Below, piece after piece: positions 26,116 to 34,776 of a stretch of DNA of 64,000 nt (position 1 is its first letter; each line of letters starts with the position of its first letter). This stretch comes from Cellvibrionaceae bacterium. GTDB lineage: Bacteria > Pseudomonadota > Gammaproteobacteria > Pseudomonadales > Cellvibrionaceae. Below the pieces are notes generated by a model. The model searched no databases. It saw nothing but the letters and a program-made list of their open reading frames with translations, and was not told the DNA's origin. Both the position numbers and the translations under genes were made by a program. The stretch is taken from contig JAGKWU010000013.1 of assembly GCA_021151695.1 (NCBI GenBank), positions 1 through 64,000 of the forward strand, read 5' to 3'.

Positions 26116-27215
26116 TAGCGCACCTCCCGACGTACAACTGGCTTGGCAACCTCAACTTCGCGCTGGGTAGCCTCTTCGATCACGGCCGCGGGCGGCACTT
26201 GTTTGGTCAACTTGTCCAGCGGCAGGTAGAGCACGCTGTTGTTATCGACATCAATCATGACTTTGGATGACTTGCTCATCACCGCTTCCACGGTATCCAT
26301 ATAAAGACGCTTACGTGTTACTTCGGGCGCGCGTTTGTATTCAGACCAGAGGTTTTCAAAACGGGCAGCCTCACCTTCTGCACGGGAAACCACTTCGGAT
26401 TTATAGGCTTCAGCTTCTTCCAGCAAGCGCTGGGCCTTACCGCGCGCCTCGGGAATTATCTGGTTGGAATAGGCTTCAGCTTCATTTTTCAGACGGGTTT
26501 CGTCTTCTTTCGCTTTGATCACATCGTCAAACGCCGAGCGCACTTCTTCTGGCGGCTGGGCCTGCTGAATATTCACGCTATTCACTTGAATACCTGTACC
26601 GTAGCTATCGAGATAAGCCTGCAGACGCTGCTTCACTTCGGCTGCCATTTTGGCGCGACCTTCAGACAACACCTGCTCCAGCTCGGTCGAACCCACCACA
26701 TGGCGCAGGGCGCTGTCAGTGGCGTGGGTCAGGCTGATTTCGGGATCGCGCACATTGAGCACAAATGCTTTAACGTCCACTACGTTGTACTGAACAGTAA
26801 TGGGCAATTCCACAATACTTTCATCCTGGGTCAACATGCGGCCGCGGGTTGGATACTGACGCTCACCCGTGACGTTTACGATCCAGACTTTGGTAAAGAG
26901 AGGGGCAGACCATCCGAGACCTTCATCGCGAATCTCTTTGAAGGCGCCAAATTGAAAGATAACGGCACGCTCTTTGGCATCCACCTGGAAGAAACCGGCA
27001 GCGGCATAAACAAGTGCAGCCAATACCAGGATGATCACAACAATGCCACCAAAGGCGCCGCCAGAGGAATCGTTACGACCGCCTCCGCCGCCACCGAACA
27101 TGCCATTGAGTTTTTCCTGCAGCTTGCGAAAGGCCTCGTCCAGTTCCGGTGGGCCATCATTGCCCCCGCGACCACCCCATGGGTCCTTATCTTTTCCCGG
27201 TTCATTCCAGGCCAT
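26115..27215 (-). CDS. hflK: HflK, SPFH-domain membrane protein
   Basis: A 366-residue partner of HflC. It has the usual Gly-rich cytoplasmic N-terminus (about 13-52, including GGGGGG), one membrane helix (about 54-73), and an SPFH domain with ERAVIFQFGAF and a helical tail (NEAEAYSNQIIPEARGKAQR). Together HflKC form a vault-like assembly regulating FtsH. ATG at 27215. It is co-transcribed with hflC. Confidence 0.96.
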   Translation of the reverse strand: MAWNEPGKDKDPWGGRGGNDGPPELDEAFRKLQEKLNGMFGGGGGGRNDSSGGAFGGIVVIILVLAALVYAAAGFFQVDAKERAVIFQFGAFKEIRDEGLGWSAPLFTKVWIVNVTGERQYPTRGRMLTQDESIVELPITVQYNVVDVKAFVLNVRDPEISLTHATDSALRHVVGSTELEQVLSEGRAKMAAEVKQRLQAYLDSYGTGIQVNSVNIQQAQPPEEVRSAFDDVIKAKEDETRLKNEAEAYSNQIIPEARGKAQRLLEEAEAYKSEVVSRAEGEAARFENLWSEYKRAPEVTRKRLYMDTVEAVMSKSSKVMIDVDNNSVLYLPLDKLTKQVPPAAVIEEATQREVEVAKPVVRREVR

Positions 27216-27329
27216 AACACCGTCTCCGATTGTTTTTAGGATAATTCAGCAAGATGTGAGGGCGATCCCGTTTATTTCAACTAAGCCATCACATCCGAAT
27301 CTAGCGTAGGAACCTAATACTAACGGGAT

Positions 27330-28619
27330 TTACTCTGCCCACACCAGATCATCAAACGCCAGATGATGGGCGCTGAGTATGCGCAGCAAATCGTCTTTAG
27401 GTACGCGCAGCTCTGCTTCGCAGGAGCCGTCATCGCGATAAGTCTCACCGGCAATCGCCTGTTGCGCATAAAGTGCTGCACGCAGGCGGCCATCCTGGGG
27501 CAATAACAGCAGGCGCCCCACCACCATTTCCGTACCGAGCAACTCAGCGATGGCCTTATAAAGCAAATCACAGCCGGCACCCGTTTGCGCCGAGAGCCAT
27601 ACAGCCACTGCCTTACCCTGATCGTCACGATCAATGCGCGGCTCAACATCCATCAGATCAATTTTATTGTAGACCTTAAGCTGCGGTAGTTCGGCCGCGC
27701 CTATTTCTTCCAACACCAATTCTACTTGCTCAATGTTGCGCAATCGCTCATCGGCATGAGCGTCTATAACATGCAACAAAAGTGTGGAGTTACTCGCTTC
27801 CTCCAGGGTTGCCCGGAAAGCTTCCACCAGTTTGTGCGGTAAATGGCTGATAAAACCTACGGTATCCGCCATCACCACCGCACCTATATCAGCCAGTTCA
27901 ATGCGGCGCATAGTAGGGTCTAGAGTAGCGAACAATTGGTTTTCCGCGTAGACATCGGAGCCGGTAATGCGGTTAAACAGGGTAGATTTACCGGCGTTGG
28001 TATAGCCGACGAGCGACACAGTTGGAATCGCTGCGCGCTGGCGGGAGCGACGCCCCTGCTCGCGTTGGGAGCGCACCTTTTCCAGGCGCTGCTCGATCAT
28101 ATTGATTCGACCGCGCAATAAACGGCGGTCAGTTTCCAGTTGGGTTTCACCCGGGCCGCGCAGGCCGATACCGCCTTTCTGGCGTTCAAGGTGAGTCCAA
28201 CCGCGCACCAGGCGCGTGGCCATATGGCGCAGCTGGGCGAGCTCAACTTGCAGCTTGCCTTCAAAGGTGCGCGCACGCTGGGCGAAAATATCGAGAATCA
28301 AACCCGTGCGGTCGAGCACGCGACACTGCAATTCGCGCTCGAGATTGCGCTCCTGGCTGGGAGTTAAGGTGTGATTAAAAATAACCAGTTCAGCTTTGTG
28401 TTCGGCAACGATTTGCTGCAACTCTTGCAGCTTGCCGGTACCTATAAAGAACTTGGCTTGCGGGGCTGTGTATTTGCCAGTGACAAAAGCGACCGGGTCG
28501 CCGCCAGCAGACAATACCAGCTCTTCAAATTCGCGGGGATCTTCGGGCTCTTGCCCATAAGACAGGTTCAGGTGAACCAGCACTGCCAGTTCACCTGATT
28601 CGGGGCGATCAAAAAACAA
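27330..28619 (-). CDS. hflX: Ribosome-associated GTPase HflX
   Basis: A 429-residue GTPase that binds the 50S subunit and splits stalled ribosomes. The N-terminal HflX domain (about 20-190) ends in the linker GGIGLRGPGETQLETDRR. The G domain holds GYTNAGKSTLFN (G1, about 206-217), DTVGF (G3) and NKID (G4). The start is a TTG at 28619 preceded by GAGG 7 bp upstream, giving (M)FFDRPESGELAVLVH as in other HflX; no ATG fits. It lies 24 bp after hfq. Confidence 0.95.
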   Translation of the reverse strand: MFFDRPESGELAVLVHLNLSYGQEPEDPREFEELVLSAGGDPVAFVTGKYTAPQAKFFIGTGKLQELQQIVAEHKAELVIFNHTLTPSQERNLERELQCRVLDRTGLILDIFAQRARTFEGKLQVELAQLRHMATRLVRGWTHLERQKGGIGLRGPGETQLETDRRLLRGRINMIEQRLEKVRSQREQGRRSRQRAAIPTVSLVGYTNAGKSTLFNRITGSDVYAENQLFATLDPTMRRIELADIGAVVMADTVGFISHLPHKLVEAFRATLEEASNSTLLLHVIDAHADERLRNIEQVELVLEEIGAAELPQLKVYNKIDLMDVEPRIDRDDQGKAVAVWLSAQTGAGCDLLYKAIAELLGTEMVVGRLLLLPQDGRLRAALYAQQAIAGETYRDDGSCEAELRVPKDDLLRILSAHHLAFDDLVWAE

Positions 28620-28643
28620 TTAGCATCCTCAAACGAGTAATGA

Positions 28644-28910
28644 TTACTCGGCTTGCTCTTCTTCTTCGCCTTCGATTGCACCAGCTTCGTTCAGCAGAGG
28701 AACACGCACAGCGCGAGAGGGAACTACGGTTGAAATAGCATGTTTGTAAACCATTTGGCTTACAGTGTTTTTCAACAGCACAACAAACTGGTCAAATGAC
28801 TCAACCTGACCCTGTAACTTAATACCATTTACCAGGTAAATGGACACAGGTACACGCTCTTTTCTCAGAACGTTCAGGTAAGGGTCTTGTAAACTATGCC
28901 CTTTTGACAT
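28644..28910 (-). CDS. hfq: RNA chaperone Hfq
   Basis: An 88-residue hexameric Sm-like protein that pairs small RNAs with mRNAs. The core is canonical: QDPYLNVLRKERVPVSIYLV (proximal face, residues 8-27), then GIKLQGQVESFD and VYKHAISTVVPSR. The short acidic C-terminus (EGEEEEQAE) is like Pseudomonas rather than the long enteric tail. It is preceded by AGGAG and followed closely by hflX. Confidence 0.97.
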   Translation of the reverse strand: MSKGHSLQDPYLNVLRKERVPVSIYLVNGIKLQGQVESFDQFVVLLKNTVSQMVYKHAISTVVPSRAVRVPLLNEAGAIEGEEEEQAE

Positions 28911-29028
28911 GTTTATTCTCCTAAGGAAGATAAAAAATTACCCACCTTGAATCCCCATTTGTTATTAAATAGGAAGGGGTGGACGACAAATATTATATGA
29001 AAAACCGGTAATCGTTCTCACATGGGTA

Positions 29029-30021
29029 TTATATGGCTGCGGCCCTTATAAAATTCAAGGCGCAGCGCACAATTTCTTCTTTCGAGAGCGAAATCCCACC
29101 TGCCGTATCAGTATAGAGCCAATTCAGCGAAGCGGTAGGGTTATTTTCCCACCCGCGCAACCAGGTAAATTGGCGCTTGGCCAATTGACGCGTCGCGATA
29201 ATTCCGCGCTCTATCATCTCATCCTTGCTCAACCGCCCTTCCAGATAATCCCACACCTGGCGATAACCCACTGCACGTATTGCAGGCAGATCCACATGCA
29301 AATCGCCACGCTGGTAAAGCGCTTGTACTTCATCCAACAAGCCCGCTTCAACCATTTTAATAAATCGCGTAGCGATTCGTTGGTGCAGTAGCGCACGCTC
29401 GCGCGGCGCTATAGCTATCTGGACCAGATTGAACCTTTCAGTGAAAGGCACACTTGTATCCAGAGCCTGCAACCGACGCAACTCACTCATGGTTTTTCCG
29501 CTTACGCGGTAGACCTCCAGCGCGCGACTGACACGCTGGGAGTGATTGGGGTGAATCTGGGCAGCTACTTCAGGATCGACTACAGTCAGTTGTGCATGCA
29601 CATACGGCCAACCGTGTTCGGCAGCATCTGCCTCTATCTGTGCGCGCACTTGTGCATCAGCTTCGGGCATGGCAGCCAAACCATCTAACAGAGCTTTGAA
29701 ATAGAGCATAGTTCCACCCACCAGCAGGGGAATTTTGCCCTGCGCGTGAATGTCCGCAATTTCGCGCTCGGCATCGGCAACAAAATCCGCTGCTGAATAG
29801 GGTTCGGATGGATCGCGAATATCGAGCAGGCGATGGGGAGCGGCAGCCTGCTCTTCCGCTGTGGGCTTGGCAGAGCCTATATCCATACCGCGATACACCA
29901 GCGCGGAATCCACGCTGATCAATTCCACCGGCAAATGCTGGCGCAGGGCGATGGCGAGATCCGTTTTACCGGATGCCGTCGGGCCCATTAAAAAAATGAC
30001 CATTGGCCGATGTTGACTCAC
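29029..30021 (-). CDS. miaA: tRNA dimethylallyltransferase
   Basis: A 330-residue enzyme that adds dimethylallyl to A37 of tRNAs reading U-starting codons. The P-loop GPTASGKTDLAIAL lies near residues 13-26, with ISVDSALVYRGMDIGSAKP (prenyl donor and catalytic Asp) and HRLLDIRDP after it. A GTG at 30021 is chosen because AGGG lies 7 bp upstream; an internal ATG at 30003 would start only a few residues before the first strand. It lies upstream of hfq as usual, but the customary neighbour mutL is 2.8 kb away because of inserted genes. Confidence 0.95.
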   Translation of the reverse strand: MSQHRPMVIFLMGPTASGKTDLAIALRQHLPVELISVDSALVYRGMDIGSAKPTAEEQAAAPHRLLDIRDPSEPYSAADFVADAEREIADIHAQGKIPLLVGGTMLYFKALLDGLAAMPEADAQVRAQIEADAAEHGWPYVHAQLTVVDPEVAAQIHPNHSQRVSRALEVYRVSGKTMSELRRLQALDTSVPFTERFNLVQIAIAPRERALLHQRIATRFIKMVEAGLLDEVQALYQRGDLHVDLPAIRAVGYRQVWDYLEGRLSKDEMIERGIIATRQLAKRQFTWLRGWENNPTASLNWLYTDTAGGISLSKEEIVRCALNFIRAAAI

Positions 30022-30146
30022 AAATACACCCTGTTCACAAATAGCCCTTGGTTGGTCGCACTTAAAATTGCAGGGGGCAAATGATAACATCCGCCCCCAG
30101 GTTTGCAGAATGTCGCCAGAACATAGGGGCGACAAAAGGAATAATC

Positions 30147-31262
30147 GTGCTGTCACATACCGTCTCCCTGCTCTTTTTCGCGGCAGCCATGCAAGGCTTT
30201 TTCCTGGCGACGGTGCTGGGTTTGCAGCGCCGCAACACCCAAGCCAATCAGATTTTGGCCGTGTGGATAGGCTTGCTCTCACTGGATTTGCTACAGCAGA
30301 TTTACTACATAGAAGCCCTGTACAACCGCTTTCCCCAATTTATTAACCTGATCAACCTGCTGCCACTCACCTACGGTAGTTTTTTGTTTTTGTATGTGCG
30401 CAGCTTGACCCGGACAACCAGGCTTTCTGCCAGGGATGCTCTGCATTTTATTGTGTTCTTTTTCGGACTGCTCGCCAGTATCCCGCTGATGCTGCAATCC
30501 AGCAGCGACAAACTGGAACTGATCAACCACGCAGCAGCAACTGGCCCCATCCCAAGCGTCGCCATATTTATGCTCATGCTGCCATTAACCGCCAGCGTGT
30601 ACGCCGTGCTCTCCTATCGTTTGCTCAAGCACTGCCCCGCACAAGACGCGAAACAACTGTCCTGGCTGCGCGGCATGCTCAGCTTGAATATGGTGATCTG
30701 GGTGTTGGTCTGGCTGCTGATTTTTATACCCCATGATCTCCATCAGCTAGACAACATAGTCATCTATTCACTGGTGAGCCTGGTTATTTATCTAATGGGT
30801 TATTTCAGCTTGCGCCAACCGGAAATGGTACACAGCATCGAGAATGAAGCCCCTTCTTCCAACGATCCGGCCGCGCGCGAACCCCAACTCAAATACGGTG
30901 ACAATCGGTTGCCCGATGAGCTGCGCGAAAGCATCTGGATGGAGCTGGAAAATTACATCAACAATCACAGCCCATGGCGCGCCAGCAATCTCACGTTATC
31001 GCAATTGGCGGACAGCACCGGTATTGCCAGCCACCATATTTCCCAGGTGCTGAATGATCACCACGGGCTCTCGTTTAATGATTATTTGAATCAATATCGT
31101 GTCAACGAAGTTTGCGCCAAGCTCGCATTACCAGGCGATGAGACGTTACTCGATATAGCACTGACCAGCGGCTTCTCATCAAAATCCAGCTTCAATGCCA
31201 TTTTCAAAAAGCACACCGGCAAAACCCCTTCTGAATACCGCAAAAGCGTCCAAACTCCATAG
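30147..31262 (+). CDS. Membrane-anchored AraC-family regulator
   Basis: A 371-residue protein with about seven hydrophobic helices in residues 1-220, for example SLLFFAAAMQGFFLATVLG, ALHFIVFFFGLLASIPLML and IVIYSLVSLVIYLMGYF, joined to a C-terminal AraC helix-turn-helix domain (about 265-368) with LTLSQLADSTGIASHHISQV and DIALTSGFSSKSSFNAIFKK. Such regulators sense a signal at the membrane. The GTG at 30147 is chosen for its AAAAGGAA site. It is divergent from miaA and is the first of three plus-strand genes inserted between miaA and mutL. Confidence 0.82.
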   Translation: MLSHTVSLLFFAAAMQGFFLATVLGLQRRNTQANQILAVWIGLLSLDLLQQIYYIEALYNRFPQFINLINLLPLTYGSFLFLYVRSLTRTTRLSARDALHFIVFFFGLLASIPLMLQSSSDKLELINHAAATGPIPSVAIFMLMLPLTASVYAVLSYRLLKHCPAQDAKQLSWLRGMLSLNMVIWVLVWLLIFIPHDLHQLDNIVIYSLVSLVIYLMGYFSLRQPEMVHSIENEAPSSNDPAAREPQLKYGDNRLPDELRESIWMELENYINNHSPWRASNLTLSQLADSTGIASHHISQVLNDHHGLSFNDYLNQYRVNEVCAKLALPGDETLLDIALTSGFSSKSSFNAIFKKHTGKTPSEYRKSVQTP

Positions 31263-31362
31263 ATTGCACGTCCAGAATTAGAACACCGGACGATTCGCCA
31301 ACCCAACCCCGGCAGGCTAGCCACCATGACAAGAGGCAAAGATCACCGGTGAAGGGGTTGCT

Positions 31363-31974
31363 ATGCGTATGAGCCGCAAAAACATTTCTGCTTATCTATT
31401 TATCTTTTTCGCACTGGTGATTTCCGGTTATGCCCTGAGCTATTACTGGCATAGCGATAACCCGTTCAACAGCCGCTATCACGCACTGAGTGCTCTGGGA
31501 CGATACAGCCATTTTATCGGTGGGGGATGCGCCCTCTTGTTTGGCGTATTGCAATTGTTTGTAAGCGTCGGCTCACCACTTCACCGACTATACGGATACG
31601 CCTACTGCTTATCGGTTATCGCGGGTGCTGGCGGTGGTTTTTATCTGGCTATTCACTCCTATTTAGGCATGAGTACCGGTGTGGGATTTTTATTATTGGA
31701 TGCGCTGTGGATCGCAACCACGGCTTGCGCTATCTACCACATTCGTCTCGGCAAGGTTGAGCTGCACCGTCGCTGGATACTGCGCAGCATGGCACTCACC
31801 AGCGCAGCTATCAGCTTGCGAATTTTATTGCCGCTCTTCAACATTGTACTGCCATTCGACACCAGCTATCTGCTCGCGGCCTGGCTCTGCTGGATATTGA
31901 ACCTGATTGGGTTGGAAATCTTTTGGTATGTGTCGCGCCCAAATTCCCCACTACCGATAAAGCTCTACTACTAA
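31363..31974 (+). CDS. DUF2306-type membrane protein
   Basis: A 203-residue integral membrane protein with about six helices. HFIGGGCALLFGVLQLF, SPLHRLYGYAYCLSVIAG and ELHRRWILRSMALTSAAISLR (here cut: ELHRRWILRSMALTSAA) are typical of the DUF2306 family, which is heme-protein-like in its conserved His but of unknown function. It lies 100 bp after the AraC-type gene and 14 bp before the next gene, so it likely forms a unit with the secreted protein downstream. Confidence 0.75.
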   Translation: MRMSRKNISAYLFIFFALVISGYALSYYWHSDNPFNSRYHALSALGRYSHFIGGGCALLFGVLQLFVSVGSPLHRLYGYAYCLSVIAGAGGGFYLAIHSYLGMSTGVGFLLLDALWIATTACAIYHIRLGKVELHRRWILRSMALTSAAISLRILLPLFNIVLPFDTSYLLAAWLCWILNLIGLEIFWYVSRPNSPLPIKLYY

Positions 31975-31988
31975 AGGAATTTACATCA

Positions 31989-32711
31989 ATGAAACGCAGC
32001 GCTTTTTTAATCCCCATTACCATCCTGGCCTTGCTGCTGATCAACACAACAAGCGGTGCCGATCAGCCAAGCGCCAACAAAAAGAAAAGTGATCAACCCA
32101 AAATCGAGCAGATAAATGTCTGCTCTGGTGGCCGCTGCATACCACTGGAAAAAGCCTACAGCCCGCAGGTGCTACTTGATCAGTTTCAACAATTATTTAC
32201 CGCCAACGACGGCGAGAAGGTCAACTTTTGCAAAGCTGACGACAACACACAGGACTGTACAATTGGAAAGGTCTGTCACTTTGTGTTGGGTGGAATTATC
32301 CCCGGCAATGGCTGCTCGGAGGGCATTAGCTTTCACACAGCGGAGCTAAACCTTCAGGCTTCGGGTATCACTATGAAAGCCGATATGCCACTGACATTTA
32401 TAGGCACACCACTTGTGTGTAAAACCGCAGACAGCACCATCAGCATTCTCTCGCCCAAGGAAATTATCCTTGAGTTGAAGCCACATTTTTGTAGCTGGAT
32501 GGCGGTAGGTGCTATGAGCGCAAAATTCAATTTGGCAGTAGACCGGATTGATCTGGATCGTGGTGAAATCGGTGGCTATTGGAAACATTCGGTGAAAGGA
32601 ACCGGTATTGGCAGCGGCTCAGGTTACCTACGATTGCAGTTTCCAAAAAATATTGTTTGGCAGGCGCTGAATCCCACTACAGCAGAACAGGCATTGCAAT
32701 CAGGACTTTAG
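31989..32711 (+). CDS. Secreted Cys-rich protein of unknown function
   Basis: A 240-residue protein with a clear signal peptide (MKRSAFLIPITILALLLINT, then SGA-D cleavage near residue 24). The mature part has about eight Cys, including VCSGGRCIPL (about 49-58) and FCKADDNTQDCTIGKVCHF, suggesting disulfides in the periplasm or outside. I recognise no family. AAAGGA precedes the ATG at 31989. It lies 14 bp after the DUF2306 gene and is followed by a terminator. Confidence 0.65.
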   Translation: MKRSAFLIPITILALLLINTTSGADQPSANKKKSDQPKIEQINVCSGGRCIPLEKAYSPQVLLDQFQQLFTANDGEKVNFCKADDNTQDCTIGKVCHFVLGGIIPGNGCSEGISFHTAELNLQASGITMKADMPLTFIGTPLVCKTADSTISILSPKEIILELKPHFCSWMAVGAMSAKFNLAVDRIDLDRGEIGGYWKHSVKGTGIGSGSGYLRLQFPKNIVWQALNPTTAEQALQSGL

Positions 32712-32799
32712 ATTCACGGAAGAGCGCTGACTAAAGGCAGGGACAGTCAAGTCAGCGTAAAGGAAGAAGACAGATAAAAACGGAAGACGAATCCCGTGT

Positions 32800-32842
32800 T
32801 TGCGCCGCCTGTAAGCAGTTCAGGTCGGCGCGTTTTCTTTTT
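32800..32842 (+). terminator. Rho-independent terminator after the secreted protein gene
   Basis: GCGCCGCCTG (32802-32811) pairs with CAGG-T-CGGCGC (32821-32831) with one bulged T, followed by GTTTTCTTTTT. It separates the three inserted plus-strand genes from the convergent mutL. Confidence 0.8.
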
Positions 32843-32862
32843 AAGCGGCTTTTTAACAGCAG

Positions 32863-34743
32863 CTACTGCCCACGCATAAATAATTTATCCAGATCATCCA
32901 GTGATTGCAGCAACCAGGTCGGACGGCCGTGATTGCATTGACCACTGCGCTCGGTGGCTTCCATATCGCGCAGCAACGCGTTCATTTCAGGAATGGTGAG
33001 CTTGCGATTGGCGCGTACCGAGCCGTGGCAGGCCATGGTGCCGAGAATTTCGTTGATGTGATGTTGAATGCGCTCGCTAGTACCGTGCTCGATTAAATCT
33101 GACAACACATCGCGCACCAACTGCTCGACGCGGGCGCGATTCAGTACCACTGGCAATTGGCGAATCAATAAAGTTTCTGGCCCGGCGCGCTGAATTTCGA
33201 AACCGAGATTTTTAAAAATATCGGCAAATTGTTCAGCGCAGTCTGCCTCTTTTTGGCTGACGGCAATTGACTCCGGCACCAGCAATGGTTGCGTCTGGAT
33301 ACCGCCGCAGGCAAAGGACTCTTTCATGCGCTCGTAGGTGATGCGCTCGTGGGCCGCGTGCATATCCACCACAATCAAACCCTGGGCATTTTCTGCCAGA
33401 ATATAAATGCCTTTGAGTTGTGCAATGGCATAACCCAGTGGCGGAATATCCTCACTTTGGGTTTCGGGTAGTGAATAGGATGCTGTGGCAGCAGGGCGAT
33501 GCAATTCGCCGTAACTTGCCATCTGCTCGCGCACAGCGGTTTGATCTATGGCCGGCGCTGTGTAGGCGCTAGCATAGCTTCCGCCGCTGCCCACCGGGCC
33601 AAAGCCCATTCTTTCCTGCCCGCGAAATTCGCCCGCGGCAATACCTTGCACTACTTTTGTCTGGCTTAAACCAAAGCTTTGCTCGCCCAGGATTTCACCG
33701 GAGCTTTCATCCACAATATTTTTTTTGAGCGAATCTTCCGGGCGAATTTTGGCGAGCGCATGGTGCAAACTCGAATAAATAAAATCGTGCACGCTGCGAT
33801 TATCGCGGAAGCGTACTTCGTGTTTGGTGGGATGTACGTTGACATCCACCGTAGAGGGATCTAATTCAAGATATAACACAAACGCCGGATGGCGACCGTG
33901 GTAGAGCACATCCTGATAGGCTTGGCGAACCGCGTGACTAACCAGCTTGTCGCGAATCGCGCGACCATTAACATAAAAATGCTGCAGGTCTGCCTGGCTG
34001 CGCGAAAACGTTGGCAGCGCTACCCACCCCCATAAACGCAGGCCATTGCGCTCTATATCCAGATGCACAGCTGATTCCATAAACGCCGGGCCGCAGACTT
34101 GTGCTACACGGCGCTCTTGTTCGAGCTGTGAATCGCCAGCCCGCCAGGCGTAAATGGCGCGACCGTTGTGACGCAAATTAAAGGCGACATCAAAGCGCGA
34201 GAGCGCGAGTTTTTTGACCACATCTTCAAGATGGGTGTACTCGGTTTTTTCAGTGCGCAAAAATTTGCGACGCGCAGGTGTATTAAAAAATAAATCGCGC
34301 ACTTCCACCGTAGTACCGCGCGGATGAGGAGCGGGAGACACTTCGGTCTCCATATCGCGACCTTCGGCAACAACTTGCCAGCCGGCGCTGTCTTCCTGAT
34401 TACTGCTGATCAGCGCGAGGCGCGCTACCGAGCTGATAGAAGCCAAGGCTTCGCCGCGAAAACCCAGGGTGGCTACAGCTTCAAGATCATCAAGCTCATA
34501 AATTTTGCTGGTGGCGTGGCGACTGAGTGCAAGAGGCAAATCATCTTTGGCAATACCGCCGCCGTTGTCGCGCACACGCATTAATTTAATGCCGCCATCT
34601 TCAACTTCAATATCCAAACGTGTTGCACCCGCGTCGAGCGAGTTTTCCAACAACTCTTTAATAACCGATGATGGACGCTCCACCACTTCACCGGCGGCAA
34701 TCTGGTTGGCCAAGCGAGGGCTGAGCAGTTTAATTCGACGCAT
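32863..34743 (-). CDS. mutL: DNA mismatch repair protein MutL
   Basis: A 626-residue mismatch-repair coordinator. The N-terminal GHKL ATPase has ELLENSLDAGATRLDIEVED (about 30-49), DNGGGI and TLGFRGEALASISSVA. The C-terminal domain carries DMHAAHERITYE (about 460-471), which fits the DQHA(X)2E(X)4E endonuclease motif apart from M for Q. This motif is found in lineages without MutH and matches a Pseudomonas-like repair system. The start at 34743 is the canonical MRRIKLLSPRLANQIAAGEV (20 residues). It follows amiB by 33 bp. Confidence 0.97.
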   Translation of the reverse strand: MRRIKLLSPRLANQIAAGEVVERPSSVIKELLENSLDAGATRLDIEVEDGGIKLMRVRDNGGGIAKDDLPLALSRHATSKIYELDDLEAVATLGFRGEALASISSVARLALISSNQEDSAGWQVVAEGRDMETEVSPAPHPRGTTVEVRDLFFNTPARRKFLRTEKTEYTHLEDVVKKLALSRFDVAFNLRHNGRAIYAWRAGDSQLEQERRVAQVCGPAFMESAVHLDIERNGLRLWGWVALPTFSRSQADLQHFYVNGRAIRDKLVSHAVRQAYQDVLYHGRHPAFVLYLELDPSTVDVNVHPTKHEVRFRDNRSVHDFIYSSLHHALAKIRPEDSLKKNIVDESSGEILGEQSFGLSQTKVVQGIAAGEFRGQERMGFGPVGSGGSYASAYTAPAIDQTAVREQMASYGELHRPAATASYSLPETQSEDIPPLGYAIAQLKGIYILAENAQGLIVVDMHAAHERITYERMKESFACGGIQTQPLLVPESIAVSQKEADCAEQFADIFKNLGFEIQRAGPETLLIRQLPVVLNRARVEQLVRDVLSDLIEHGTSERIQHHINEILGTMACHGSVRANRKLTIPEMNALLRDMEATERSGQCNHGRPTWLLQSLDDLDKLFMRGQ

Positions 34744-34776
34744 AGCTGAGGATTCTTCAGGACAAAAAAAGAGGAC

